Positions 11,222 through 22,239 of a stretch of DNA of 64,000 nucleotides are shown here, in pieces. The notes below the pieces were generated by a model. It was given only the letters and a program-made list of their open reading frames with translations. It did no database searches and was not told the origin of the DNA. How positions within the stretch are numbered: position 1 is the first letter of the stretch; each line of letters starts with the position of its first letter. Source of the stretch: Colius striatus (lineage: Eukaryota; Chordata; Aves; Coliiformes; Coliidae); NCBI RefSeq assembly GCF_028858725.1, contig NC_084761.1, positions 35,246,501-35,310,500 of the forward strand, given 5' to 3'. The position numbers were made by a program, and so were the translations under genes.

Positions 11222-14200
11222 ACTCTTCTGTTCAGTTCTTAGGTTTTCATTGCTTGAAATTTACATACTAATTGTTTGGATCAAAATTTTCATGAGGTCA
11301 TCTTCCTCATGACAAAGAGGATAATTCCTTCCAAAACCAAGTCTACAAGTTCTATTAGGCTTTCATCTGACATACTCTTGCTCAGATACTTGGAAGTAGG
11401 TACTTAAAAATAGCATGATGTCTTCTGTGATGCAACTTCCATTGTCTTGTGGAACTCCAAAGAAACTCAAAGTGCAATTATCCAGAAAATTATAAGTCAT
11501 TGGTCCCCAAGACATCATTTCCACTAGATCTCTTACAATATTTTGAGTTTTGGTTTTGGTTTTGTTTTTTTTACTGAGACTTCTTTAGAAGTTGCTTAAT
11601 TTGGGGTTCTTAATCACAGATGACAGAATAGTAGGCGTCTCACAGTGTAAAAGTTTGTTCTTTTATGTTTTCTATGAACAGTTATGTTTGGGAGGACTTG
11701 TTCACAACCAGCAAGGCTGAAATCTGTCTACTTTGTATTTTGCTAAGTGAACGACTGCATTTTTCAAAAAGTTGTATCAATGGTCCAGTCTTATATCTTT
11801 TAAGCGTATGACAGTATGTATATACTTGAATGTATATCTGCAGTGTTCACAAACGCCTCTACATGCTCCACAATTGCACATGGATTCACACATAAACTGT
11901 TCTTACTTGGGACTTTGCGTCTTTCTCCCAAATAACAAAGATATTTCTCCTTGCTTAACTCAATGTATTAAGTGTACTTGGATATGTTAAGAGGGCCTGG
12001 TTTCTGAATGCTGCAAACTCATAAAAATGTACATTTTTAAAGCTGATTATATTTTTTTCTTTAACTGTAACTACAGCTCAATACATTTTCTTTTAAGCTT
12101 TCCAAAAGGAATCAGCTTGGGGATAACAAAACATGGAAATTTTTTTCTACAATATAAATTACTGCAGAATCATAGAAAAAAATGGAGTTTTGAAAGGGAA
12201 GTATGTAATTTTAAAGATAATTATGTACTGTTTAGCAAAACTCACTCTGAAATGTACTTAACTGCTGTTTTACATGCTAAACTAGATTCTTGGAAGCTTT
12301 GCCTGAGTAAGCAGGGTAAGGACCAGATACTTTAGAGCTGAGTTCATTTTTTCATTCAGATCTTGTCTTAGTGTCTCTCAGAACTAAATTAACCATTTGA
12401 CTCAAAATTCTGTTCTGAATTATTTGAAAGCAAGTTCCAGCCAACTCCACGAGTGCTCACATGCACCTGGGAGTGCTGGCTCAGAGAATAGTTGTGATAA
12501 TGATCTCCTCCTGTATAAATGCTCTATGTTTATTGATGCATAAATGCTCTACAAATTAACTGAAACAATCAAGTTCAGTGTTTCTGCCCCATGACTGGAA
12601 TTCCAGCTGTAGCATACTGACTGGAAGTCTGAGATGACTAATGTGAACCCTTTTGCCGTAGTTGTCTCTTTGCCACCTCCTATGGACTTCCTTCAAAATA
12701 CATTAGAAGAAAATTCCTGTTACTTAAGCTTTGAACTGCTCCAAGCATACACAGACCAAACAATATTCCTACCTAGAACGTGAAAGAAGTTTACGCCAAA
12801 CTCCAAGTAGCACAAACTTTAGAGGAATGTGTAGGAGGAAAGCAAGTAATTATATAGAAAAGTCCCAGTATCAATGGCAGCAGATTTTTTTCCCCCCCTT
12901 AAAGGAAATTAGAGAACGCTAATTTTGACAAGGTCTAGTAGTTCATAGTAGTCCAAAGAAATGTTACAGACTCACTTGTATTCACTTCCTCTAGCCATTG
13001 TAACTAAGAACTGAATTTGGCCCATGATTCTTCCAGTATGTTTCTTCTTCTAGCTATTTATGTCTAAATAACTTGTAGTTACAAAAAATTTTGATGTGGT
13101 TGTAAGTAAATGTAAATATGGTTTAATGGCTGGCAAAATCAAAGTATACTTGCATTAAAATAAGCCCAGCTATTTCATAAAACAGTATCAGGAATCATTG
13201 CTGGTAGAAGAAAACAATTTCTTAAACAGAGAAAAGCAAAGTACTAAACGAGTGTAAGACAGAACTGAATTTATTGTAAGAAAATCAAGGAAAAAACTGC
13301 TGGGTTCATTCAGAGGCTAGTTTCTATATTGTAGGTATTTTGGAATCCTGTAGTGAAATCTCTCTTTGGGAATTGTACTACTCTTCTGTCCAGCTCTCAA
13401 AGTTTATTAAAGTTTTGTGGGAAAAAAGCTGTTTGGCAGCATCCCAGTCCATAAGGGTCTGAGAATAATGTGCCAGAAAGACTCAGGAGGCCTAAAAAGC
13501 CACTTTAAAATATGGAAAAGCTTTTTTTTTTTTTTCCAGAGGCCCAGTTTAGGGGGTTTCAGTCTGTTTCATGCATTTTTCTAAGCTGCAGCACAAGAGC
13601 AAGCAATTTGTTACAGTCACCCAAAAAGCCTCTACTATTATAATGTTTAAACAACAGTGCTGCTTTAGAAGGGAAGGTTTTGGTTTTGTGGGTTTTCATG
13701 GTTATTGAAAAACCTTTTTTTTCCACTAATAGCTATATAATTGTAGATATGAAGAAATTTATTTAGTGTGAAGTTTATCTTCCAGTCAGATTACTATTTA
13801 CATGTTGACAGGGATCAAAATCTATCTTCATCATCACAACTCTTCATGTTTCTTTATATCAATATCCCTCAAAAAGTGAAAACTTTGTCTTTACAGTTTT
13901 GTTGTGTGATGATCGCCTAGTCATGTGCACAAGTTATTACAAATATTAGAACTAAACATATCCATGCAAGGTTAAAAGCAAAATCGTGTGTGTATTCTTG
14001 AAAGAAAAGCCTTTTCCTTTTTCCTCTTTTTAGCAGTCTTTTCAGACACTTAACAGACCAAAACTCAGAGCATTTGGATTTAAATCACTATAAAATTTCT
14101 CTTAATTAATTTTATTGAGACAAGTACTAATATGGCAGAAGCAGCAGCTTTGAGAAATCACAGTAGAAATGCATGAGTGTTAGGTATAATTTCTTCTTCC

Positions 14201-15423
14201 ACTAACAGAGAACAATTTTGATTTCATTAACATCACAAAGATCTTTCCCTTTAACTTCTGAGGAAAAGGTCAGACTATGGTTTTTATCCAGTCACTTTAA
14301 GAATTGGCCACACGCATGGAGAGAAATAGAGAAAGAAAGTAAGAGAGAAGGGGAGAGAGATTCTGTTTGTTCTGTCTATTTGACAGATCCCTATTGCTGA
14401 ATCTTGGACAGTTGTAGAAAAAGACAAAGCTCTGCGCTCCTAAAGAGTCACACCATCTGATTTTCATCTTCCTGGCCTGCATAATTGAATTCAGAGTTTA
14501 GAGTCCTCATACAGAGCATGAAGGAAAGTTTTACTTTTGGCACACCCACAAAAGTCATCATGCTGTATAGGGAGCACACTCACACAAGCAGGCACTCACT
14601 ACAGAGTGCTTTATCCTAGGTTCTTGTCCCCCCAACAACAACTATTTTCATATTTATTCAGGACTGAATACTCTCTCTTTTCCGTAAAACTTGACAACAG
14701 TTCATCTTTCTCACCAATGTGTCCTATGTTTTGCCATAACTGCAAGACTTAAATGCTGATGGTGAATAGAGAAACATTCTAAAAAGTCTGCTGCCTTCTG
14801 CCTTGAGCACAGTCCAGAGGAGAGGTTGAGTCCTTTCAGACAGACAGGGAGTAGAACCTGGATCTCATCCACATTTCTGTCTGTTCTAAGCACTGAGCTA
14901 CAGTCTGAAGGGAAACAGATTTTTCCACTGTGGGGCCAGCTGTTGCTGCAGGGTGCTGGCCTACTATGCATTTTCAGAGCTCACCTTTTGGATTGTACTC
15001 TCCAGGGAGACATGCTGAAGATTTCTTCATTTCTGGACACCTACTGGGCATTAGACTGAGATAATTACTAGGCTGTTCAGTCCTATTAGGGCTTAAATAT
15101 CCTTCAGAGCACAAATGAGCACTGTTGGAGTACATTATGCACCTCATAATAAAACAATGCCTAAGCTTCCAGTCAAACCTATGTAAATCCAGGGCTATGT
15201 GGATGATGTGTAAACATTTTTAAGACTGAAATTTTGACCCAGGGTATTTAAAATCTACATGGCTTGAGCATCAGGTGTTTACATCCTTTTCTAGGTCTCA
15301 TTCCACATTACAGTCAACTGCTCAGAAGTAATCATAGTATCTGCATAATGCTGATATTCAGAACGATCTATAAATCTTAAATAATTAATCTTCATATTGT
15401 CTCTGGGCAAAGATTTCCAACTT

Positions 15424-15447
15424 TTTATCATAAAAAATTATGATAAA
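15424..15447. repeat. Perfect inverted repeat, 10-bp AT-rich arms
   Basis: TTTATCATAA at 15424-15433 is followed by AAAA and then its exact reverse complement TTATGATAAA at 15438-15447. The arms are AT-rich, so the stem would be weak and chance is a fair explanation. Confidence 0.7.
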
Positions 15448-15992
15448 TTGCCATAGGCTACAACTGAATATCAGAATTAAGATAAAGGAATTCCTGACTC
15501 TCAGACTAGAACTCAGTTCATGCTTCTCAGAAGTAAAAAAAAAAAGAAAAAGAGAGAAATTCCTGCTCTTTAGAAGCAAGAGTTGTTATGCTGACATGTT
15601 TTAATTGAGCAAGGACTTTTTCTTTTAATGTGGTTAATGCTGTAGGTTGGTTGTTTTGTTGGGCTTTTTTTTCAAAGTATTCATAAAAGTTTGCAGTGCT
15701 ACCTCTCAATTTTGGTAGACTCCTAGCAACACTGATAGGTGTAGCAACTTATCTTTAGAAAACCTCGGCTTTTACATGGTGTTAGAAAGAATAATTGGAA
15801 ATGCTATATTTAATATTACACAAGCTTGATGCATCAGTTAGACAATCACTGAAATTAAATAAAAGGCTTATCAAATCACTTAATCACTACCAGTCACAGC
15901 ATTGTCTATACTCCATGAACATTGAAGCATTTTAGGAATCTTTAACATTTCATACTCCTGCTATGTTTTTTAGCATGGAAAATACAGGAGAG

Positions 15993-16057
15993 AAAAAAAA
16001 CCAAAAAACAAAAAAAAAAACCCAAAAAAACCCAAAAAACCCACCCAAAACCCAAAA
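15993..16057. repeat. A/C-only low-complexity tract; minus-strand G-quadruplex motif
   Basis: About 65 bases contain only A and C. CCC runs occur at 16021-16023, 16031-16033, 16040-16042, 16044-16046 and 16051-16053. On the minus strand this gives five GGG runs with T-only loops of 4, 1, 6 and 7 bases, which fits the usual G3N1-7 quadruplex rule. The CCCAAAA look is a low-complexity coincidence rather than a telomere repeat, because spacing is irregular. Confidence 0.75.
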
Positions 16058-17355
16058 ATCTCCTAAAGTAGGGTTCTTCCTTCATTTATTGCTGAAGGAA
16101 TTCTATAATTCTGGATGCTTGCAGGAATTGTTGCTGGCTTGAAAGGGTAATAGCTACCATCTCCTTCACAGCGTATTCTTGGATTGAACAGTTAAGCTAG
16201 ATCTTTCTGTAAGTTACCTTGCAAGGCTCATCAACCTACTTTCTACTCTATGACTTAAGAATTTATTAGCCACTATAAAGTGGCAAGTGATAGAAAATCC
16301 TAACATACTAAATGACTTCTAGGCTAAAGTATCCAACCTAACAAAAGATGTAAGTATGACAGAAATGACAAATTGCAAACTTCAACAGCCATGCTTCAAA
16401 AGTTTCCATCATAACAATTTTAAGAACTCTACACCTTGATAAACATACATGGTTTTTCAATCAGTAATTCAGTAATTAAACCCAAAAATTTTAGTTGAGC
16501 ACTGTTTGATATGTGTCTACACTTAAAACAAGCAACAGAAGACCAAGAGTAGCTATAGTTGTTACAGAACACACTGAATTATTTTTGAGTAAAGATGTTA
16601 CATGTATTGCACATATCATATGCATGTGAGATCTTACTACAGAGATTGCAGCTTGCAACAATACTCATAATTTCCAGAAAGAACGTTTCTAATGATAGAT
16701 ATTCAAGAAATTTAATATGGTCATGACTTTGACACCACTTTAGTAAACTCTTACTTAACATATGTCAGCTAAGGATATAAGCATGATAAGAAAATTTTCC
16801 TGTCATTCAAATATCCCATTCCTTTCCTTACAAAACCCTACATGTTATAGTTCCTGAAACTTTCAAATGAGAATACTAGAGGGTTTATGTTTATATCACA
16901 CTTGAGAATTTTGAAACTTGTCTCGCAAATATCAGGGCTTCAATTTTAGGCCGACAGCACACCCTAGTGGTTGCACTATTCTGTGGTATTTGGTTTACAC
17001 AATACCTCTGTCACAGATGCTTAAATACTCTTCCGGTATCCTTCACTGCGTGCACTTCCATTTTTTCCCTTTATGGAACAACTAAGAATCAAATCGGGAT
17101 TTTGGAAGGAAGTGTCAGCTCATAAAACTGAGAGAATTCAGGAATATTGAAGATTTAAAAATTGGTTCTATATATATTTTAAGCAAAAAAAAAAAAAACA
17201 AAACTTCTGATTATATATAATTTTAGCTATTCTTAGGCCGAATGTACAACAAAAAACAGTGCACTTCATCCTTTTGGTTTCATTTTCTTAAAGGAAAAAA
17301 GCATATCTGTTTTTTCTTCAGCTTCTTCTGGGAAAAATTAGTGAAGTGCTATACA

Positions 17356-17770
17356 TAGAATCATAGCATGGTAGGGTTGGAAGGGACTTTTAGACATCAT
17401 CTAGTCCACCCCCCCGCTAAAGCAGGTCAACCTAGATCAGGTCGCATAGGAACATGTCAAGGTGGGTCTTGAAGACTTCCAAGGAAGGAGACTCCACAAC
17501 CTCCCTGGGCAGCCTGTGCCACTGCTCCGTCACCCTCACAGTAAAATAGTTTTTTCTTATGTTTAAATGAAACTTTTGTGCTCCAACTTCATCCCATTAC
17601 CCCTTGTCCTGTTGCTAGACATAATAGCAAAAAGGGATGTCCCAACTTCCTGACACCCAGCATTTAGATATTTGTAAATATTAATGAGATCTCTCCTCAG
17701 TCTCCTATTTTCGTGGCTAAACAGCCCCAGTTCCCACAGCCTTCTACCATCTAGCATCCTATCTCATGAG
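17356..17770 (-). mobile_element. CR1 LINE 3' UTR, minus strand
   Basis: On the plus strand it starts with the reversed CR1 terminus ATAGAATCATAG, then GGGTTGGAAGGGACTTTTAG, followed by the blocks CCCCGCTAAAGCAGGTCAAC, CTCCACAACCTCCCTGGGCA, CATCCCATTACCCCTTGTCC and CTCCTCAGTCTCCTATTTTC. These blocks are shared with the 56109-56620 copy in the same order. It joins directly to CR1 endonuclease-coding sequence at about 17770, so the middle of the element is missing. Confidence 0.93.
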
Positions 17771-18265
17771 ATTCCTCCAGGGAGGTCTTGGATGAGGTCA
17801 AAGTCAACACGCCTGAAGTCCAGGGTCACAATCTTGCTTGGGGTCCTGCTTCTTCCACACAGGATCTTGAACTCTGTCATCTCATGGTCACTGCAGCTCA
17901 GGCTGCCTCCAACCAGATCCACTTTATTTTATAGTACAAGGTCCAGCAGCACACTCCTCCTTGTTGGTTCCTTGACCACTTGTAACAGGAAGTTGTCATA
18001 AACATTCTGTAGGAACTTCCTGGACTGCGTGTGCTTGGCTGTGTGGCTTTGCAGCATATATCAGGGCAGTTGAAGTCCCCCATGAGGACCAGGGATTGTG
18101 ATTGTGAGGTAACTCTCAGCTGTTTGTAGAAGGCCTCATCTACTTCCTCGTCCTGATCAGGTGGCCTATAAAAAACTCCCACAACAGCATCACCTACATT
18201 ACCCTGCCCCTTAATTTTCACCCACAAACATTCAACCCACCCCTCATCCCCCTTCATATTCAAAC
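17771..18265 (-). pseudogene. CR1 ORF2 endonuclease fragment, decayed
   Basis: The minus strand encodes part of the APE-like endonuclease domain of the CR1 retrotransposon polyprotein. Visible motifs in order are GVFYRPPDQDEEVDEAFYKQ, LVLMGDFNCPDI (the catalytic GDFN block) and, after a frame change near 18000, GGSLSCSDHEMTEF with the catalytic SDH triplet. The first two lie in one frame between about 18190 and 18040; SDH falls near 17880-17910. The frame shift and loss of the reverse transcriptase make it non-functional. Together with 17356-17770 it forms one minus-strand element with an internal deletion of the RT-coding part, or two abutting insertions. Confidence 0.88.
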
Positions 18266-19047
18266 CACATTAAGAATTAGTGGGAGTCATTGCTACTCCC
18301 TTAGCATTGGAAATCCCCCAGAAGCACCTGTCCAAATCAGATGGCCAGGGAAGAATTGATAAATATCTTATCTTGCAACAACATACTACTTCTCTTGAAC
18401 GTAATGCTATCATGAAATAGCTTGAGATACTTCTACTGTGAGTCCTATAACAAGTAGGAGAGGATAAACTGTTCATAGCAGATCTGCCAAAGACCTTGAT
18501 TTGGCAGAAGAAACCAGTTCTGCACAATATCTATGAGAGCAGTGGAGATAAAGCAGCAGAAATGGCCCTTGCATAAGGAGCAGCATCAGGGCTCAAGCTA
18601 CATCACCACTAGAATGCAGACTGTTCTACACATCAGATCAAAATGAGTTGACTGTAGCTCTGCATGTTGGTAATGGACATGAAGTTAATCTGTGTTGTGT
18701 AGTTGTAGTAAATTTACACTAGGTGGCATAAGGTCACTCTATTTGCATTTCAAAGTGTCACCAAAAGTGAGAATAACAATTCATCCTCCCTGTAATTTTT
18801 ACTAACTGGTCTCCTTTAAGAAAAGGGTGGGCAAAATGTCTCTCTGGTTGGCTGATCTTACTGGGAAGTGGCCATAGTCATCAGCTGAAATATAACACCT
18901 ATCACAGAGAACAAAAAGTAACTCACAAAAATAAAAAGAAATTATCATAGTTCCATTGAAACTAAAACGTCTGTTAAAGCAGTTGTGGCCACCACATTAT
19001 CTGTTATTAGCAATTTCAATAAAAGGTCCAGATAATACCAAACAACA
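18266..19047. other. Intergenic spacer with CTCF-like site
   Basis: No gene seen. A CTCF-core-like sequence ACACTAGGTGGCA lies at 18716-18728. The rest is unremarkable AT-rich DNA. The minus-strand open frame near 18270-18527 has no recognised homology. Confidence 0.5.
18716..18728 (+). promoter_or_regulatory. Candidate CTCF core site
   Basis: ACACTAGGTGGCA matches 12 of 13 positions of the CTCF core CCASYAGRKGGCR. The first base is the only mismatch. This is a pattern match only; occupancy is unknown. Confidence 0.35.
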
Positions 19048-19106
19048 TTGGTTGGACTCAATAACCTTAAGTCTTTTTCCAACCTCAATAATACTATGAT
19101 TCTATA
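19048..19106 (+). mobile_element. CR1 LINE 3' end fragment, plus strand
   Basis: The segment TTGGTTGGACTCAATAACCT, followed by CTTTTTCCAACCTCAATAAT and the terminal CTATGATTCTATA, is the last ~60 bp of a CR1 element. The part upstream is too decayed to assign. Confidence 0.75.
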
Positions 19107-19839
19107 TTTGCAGAGGCCATAAAAGTTTGGCATTTTCATTATAACTTCCTAAGACAGCTAAGTGATCAAGGACCAGAGAGCAAAGCTAGACATACCACAC
19201 AACAATCGGCAGCTGAAAACTAAGCAAAAGTGAGGAAAACTTTCCAGAGCAGAAGTTTCACAGCAACTGCAAGCCTGATCTCAGAGGCATATGAGATGTG
19301 AAATTCTGCTACATTTGTTGCAAGCAACTTAGTCAGTGTCATGTACAAACTACAATCTAAGACAAATGACTTAAAATACATGTTACTAAATACTTAGCTA
19401 GTCAATAAAATTATAGGTTTAGTTCTAAAAAATGCATCTATTACAGAAGTTTTATGTGTCTTTCCAGACCGCCCCCCCCTCTAGTCAAGTACACAGCACA
19501 AACAGATAGCTGTCTGTTGGAGCTGGCACCAATCAAGAGAATACAGAAATAAAATGCTGCTTAACTATCTTAAAACAACATTTTGTTACAGACCCACTTA
19601 GACATTTTCAAATGACTTATGTGGAAGGCAGTGAAATGTTGAGTGCCTGTGCAGAAAATCTTGAAGATATTTTTCTCTGGATAAGTTCACAATTTTGCAC
19701 AGCCGCAAAACCTTTCAACATATTTCTCACCCTCTGATATTATTTATTATCTATTCTTGCTAGGAAACATCAGATAGTATTTGCCTCTTCAAGGAATGGA
19801 CCCATAAAGAGTACTATATCCCCAACAGGCTGTATAGGC
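19107..19839. other. Intergenic spacer
   Basis: No gene or dated repeat recognised. There is a C9 run near 19472 and otherwise mixed AT-rich sequence. Confidence 0.5.
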
Positions 19840-20250
19840 TGAATTGCTGGTGGCAGGGCTGGAAGGAATATCCTATGAGGAGCGGCTGAGGACTTTGGGC
19901 TCATTTGGTTTGGACAAAAGAAGGCTGAGGGTAACCTTATTGCTCTCTACAGCTTCCTGAGGAAAGGAATGGGAGAGGGAAGTGCTAATCTCCCTGGGAT
20001 CCTGTGACAGGATGCATGGGAATGTTTCAAAGATGTGACAGGGGAAGTTTAGTTTGGACATTAGGAAGCATTTTTTTAACAAAAAGGTGGTCAAACATTG
20101 GAGAAGGCTCCCTTTCTTGGGTTGATGCCCCAAGTTTAAGAGGTGTTTGGACAATAACTTTAATAACATGCTTTAGCCTTTGCTCAGCCATGAAATTGAA
20201 CTAGATGGCCATTGTAAGTCCCTTCCAACTTAAGTACTCTATTCTATCAT
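19840..20250 (+). mobile_element. CR1 LINE 3' fragment, plus strand
   Basis: CR1 3' region in forward orientation. Diagnostic blocks are ATCCTATGAGGAGCGGCTGA, GGTTTGGACAAAAGAAGGCT, GAGGGTAACCTTATTGCTCT, TTTAGTTTGGACATTAGGAA and GAACTAGATGGCCATTGTAA, followed by CCCTTCCAACTTAAGTACTC and the degraded terminus TCTATTCTATCAT. About 410 bp are kept; the 5' part is missing, as is usual. Confidence 0.9.
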
Positions 20251-21359
20251 TTGCCTGCTGAACATGTGTTTCTTGCTGTGGTGGTACTAATCAGAAGGAG
20301 GCACTTTTTTGCAGCCAAGCAGTGATCAGCAGTGATCACGGAGTTGACCCTTCCATGATTTCTTCCCTCATATTTGGGTTCATCCATTTTTTCCCCCTTC
20401 TTGAATCAGTTTCAATTATTCTAGAGTAATTTTATATCCTGATATATTTTTAGTATTTTGTTCATGGTTAAAATGTTAAAAATAATATTATATGGAAGAA
20501 ACACATTTTCTGCTACTAACATATGAATTTTCCAAAGGCTCAAAAATCAGAACTCATATAAAAGGATCTCCAGTTTGTAGTTTAGAGTCATGGTCTCCTG
20601 CCACCTGATTCAAGTATAATATGTCTTAATTTGCCTGAAATGAGAAGTCGCCCAGAAATAGTCCGCGTGCTCCACCTACAGGCAAATCCATCCTCCCCTA
20701 TAATGCTGAGGAACGTGTGCAGGTCCCACGTATTCTCTCCTAAGGGGAATTAAAGAAGTGAGAGGTTCCAGCTGCCAAAACTCTGTTAACAATCCCAGAT
20801 AGGTATATATACAATGTTTTAAAGCTGTAGCTGCAAGGTAAGAGATGAGATAAAGGGGTTTTTTTTAATCACAGTTCACAAACACTTTCTGAAGCACTGA
20901 CCATGGCTGTAACAGCACGCACAACCTAAGCAACAGTACTACCTGCTTCTCTACCAAGCCAAATAATTTCCTGGAATAACTTATACAGCAGAATTCAGGA
21001 ATCATTGTCATAAACAAAACCTTAACAGTAACAAAAGGAGTTCTCAATAAATATCTGCTAACTTCTCAACAGAAAGGCACATAACAGGTAAGGGAGAAAA
21101 GATAATTTGCAGGTAATGTCGTTCTCTAGAAATTAATATATTTTCATGCTTAATGAAAAAAAGTTGTAGCTGGAAAGGACTTGGTCTACATGACAGTTTT
21201 CTTTCTTCACAGGTGACAGGGTACAGGAGTGATTTGTTTATATGATTTTTGTCAGACTTGAAAAAATTTGTTGTAGAGAAGGTGTTGAGCAGCATCTTTG
21301 TTACCATATTATGCCACCCTCTTATTCTGGCATAGACTTTATTCCTCTGAACGCCATAA
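20251..21359. other. Intergenic spacer
   Basis: No gene recognised. A short local duplication (CAGTGATCA repeated near 20321-20338) and a T-run near 20860 are the only structures seen. Confidence 0.5.
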
Positions 21360-21562
21360 GCAGAATGGTTGAGGGTGGAAGGGACCTCTGGAAGTCCTCT
21401 TGTCCAATCCTCCTGCTCAAGCAGGGCTACCTAGAGCTGTTTGCCTAGGACCATGTCCAGTTAGGTGTTGAGTATCTCAAAGGATGGAGAGCCAACAATC
21501 TCTCTGGGTAATCTGTGCAAGTGCTTAGTCCCTCCAGCGCTAAATAAGTTCTTCTTTAACAA
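21360..21562 (-). mobile_element. CR1 LINE 3' fragment, minus strand
   Basis: On the plus strand the reversed CR1 3' end reads AGAATGGTTGAGGGTGGAAG, then GGACCTCTGGAAGTCCTCTT, GTCCAATCCTCCTGCTCAAG, CAGGGCTACCTAGAGCTGTT and CAACAATCTCTCTGGGTAAT. It resembles the 10860-11110 copy most closely, with the same TACCTAGAGCTG block, suggesting the same CR1 subfamily. Confidence 0.88.
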
Positions 21563-22234
21563 ATCATACCAAACAGTCCTCTTTGTTATAGAAAACATCC
21601 CAAAATCTGTGAATCTGTTTGTCCAACATCTGGCGTGTGGACTTTTAACAAAGAAGTATAGTGGCTGAGTTAAAACTGAACCTGAATGCTGGTTGTTCTT
21701 TCCTGCCACTCATATCTGATTAAATTTTTGCAAACTTTTTATATTACAGAATTCTACAGGGAGATCTTTCCTTTGAGACCCAAGTGGCAAGAAGATCTCA
21801 TAATAATCTTGCTGAATTTCCAACCATTTGGCATTCTTTCCATTCTTTCACAGGAATGATAGACATGTTCTCCTGAGGAGTTATGTATGAGGGTTATTCA
21901 CACTTGATTATTTTGTATTCATCATTTCCTTTTTACACAACCTCTACTGTTACATTGTTTCAATACATTTTGAGGTACTGTACATAACATAAATGAATAA
22001 AACTCTATTAGTGCTTTGCCAAGCAATGACAGATGTCAATTATTTGCATTCACTGCAACAGAGGCCATGTTTTAAAATGCCAAACAGCCTAGTGATAGCA
22101 GGTAGCTAACAAGTCCCCAGCTAGCTAATATGTAAAAATATAATAACTGTGAAAGCAAAGAAGCTGCAGCTTAAGTTACCACCCAAACTTCTTGTTACAG
22201 ATGCTTCTGGACTTCAACAACAGCCATTCCCTTC
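21563..22234. other. Intergenic spacer
   Basis: No gene or repeat recognised. The left boundary is the truncated 5' end of the CR1 copy; the right boundary is the target-site duplication of the LTR. Confidence 0.5.
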
Positions 22235-22239
22235 AATGA
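22235..22239. repeat. Target-site duplication, left copy (AATGA)
   Basis: Identical to the five bases directly after the LTR at 23354-23358. Confidence 0.8.

Larger units (their letters stand above)
11222..17355. other. Intergenic region between CR1 copies
   Basis: No gene recognised. It contains a possible, strongly decayed CR1 end near 12166-12225 (AGAATCATAG followed by a purine-rich GAAAGGGAAG block), a polypurine tract at about 14317-14362, a 10-bp inverted repeat at 15424-15447, and an A/C-only tract with G-quadruplex potential on the minus strand at 15993-16057. The longer open frames (up to 102 codons) resemble no protein I know. Confidence 0.55.

Noticed and set aside
12166-12225. 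Possible minus-strand CR1 end beginning AGAATCATAG
   Set aside because: Only the first ten bases match well; the rest is too diverged, so it is mentioned in the spacer entry and not called.
16021-16053. CCCAAAA-like repeats resembling ciliate telomere sequence
   Set aside because: Run lengths and spacing are irregular and the setting is a vertebrate A/C low-complexity tract.
16170-16260. Possible decayed CR1 3' end (CAACCTACTTTCTACTCTATGAC)
   Set aside because: Similarity is limited to a few words and could be chance; not enough to annotate.
17684-18001. 105-codon plus-strand open frame
   Set aside because: It is the antisense of CR1 3' UTR and endonuclease sequence; the minus strand carries the recognisable CR1 motifs.
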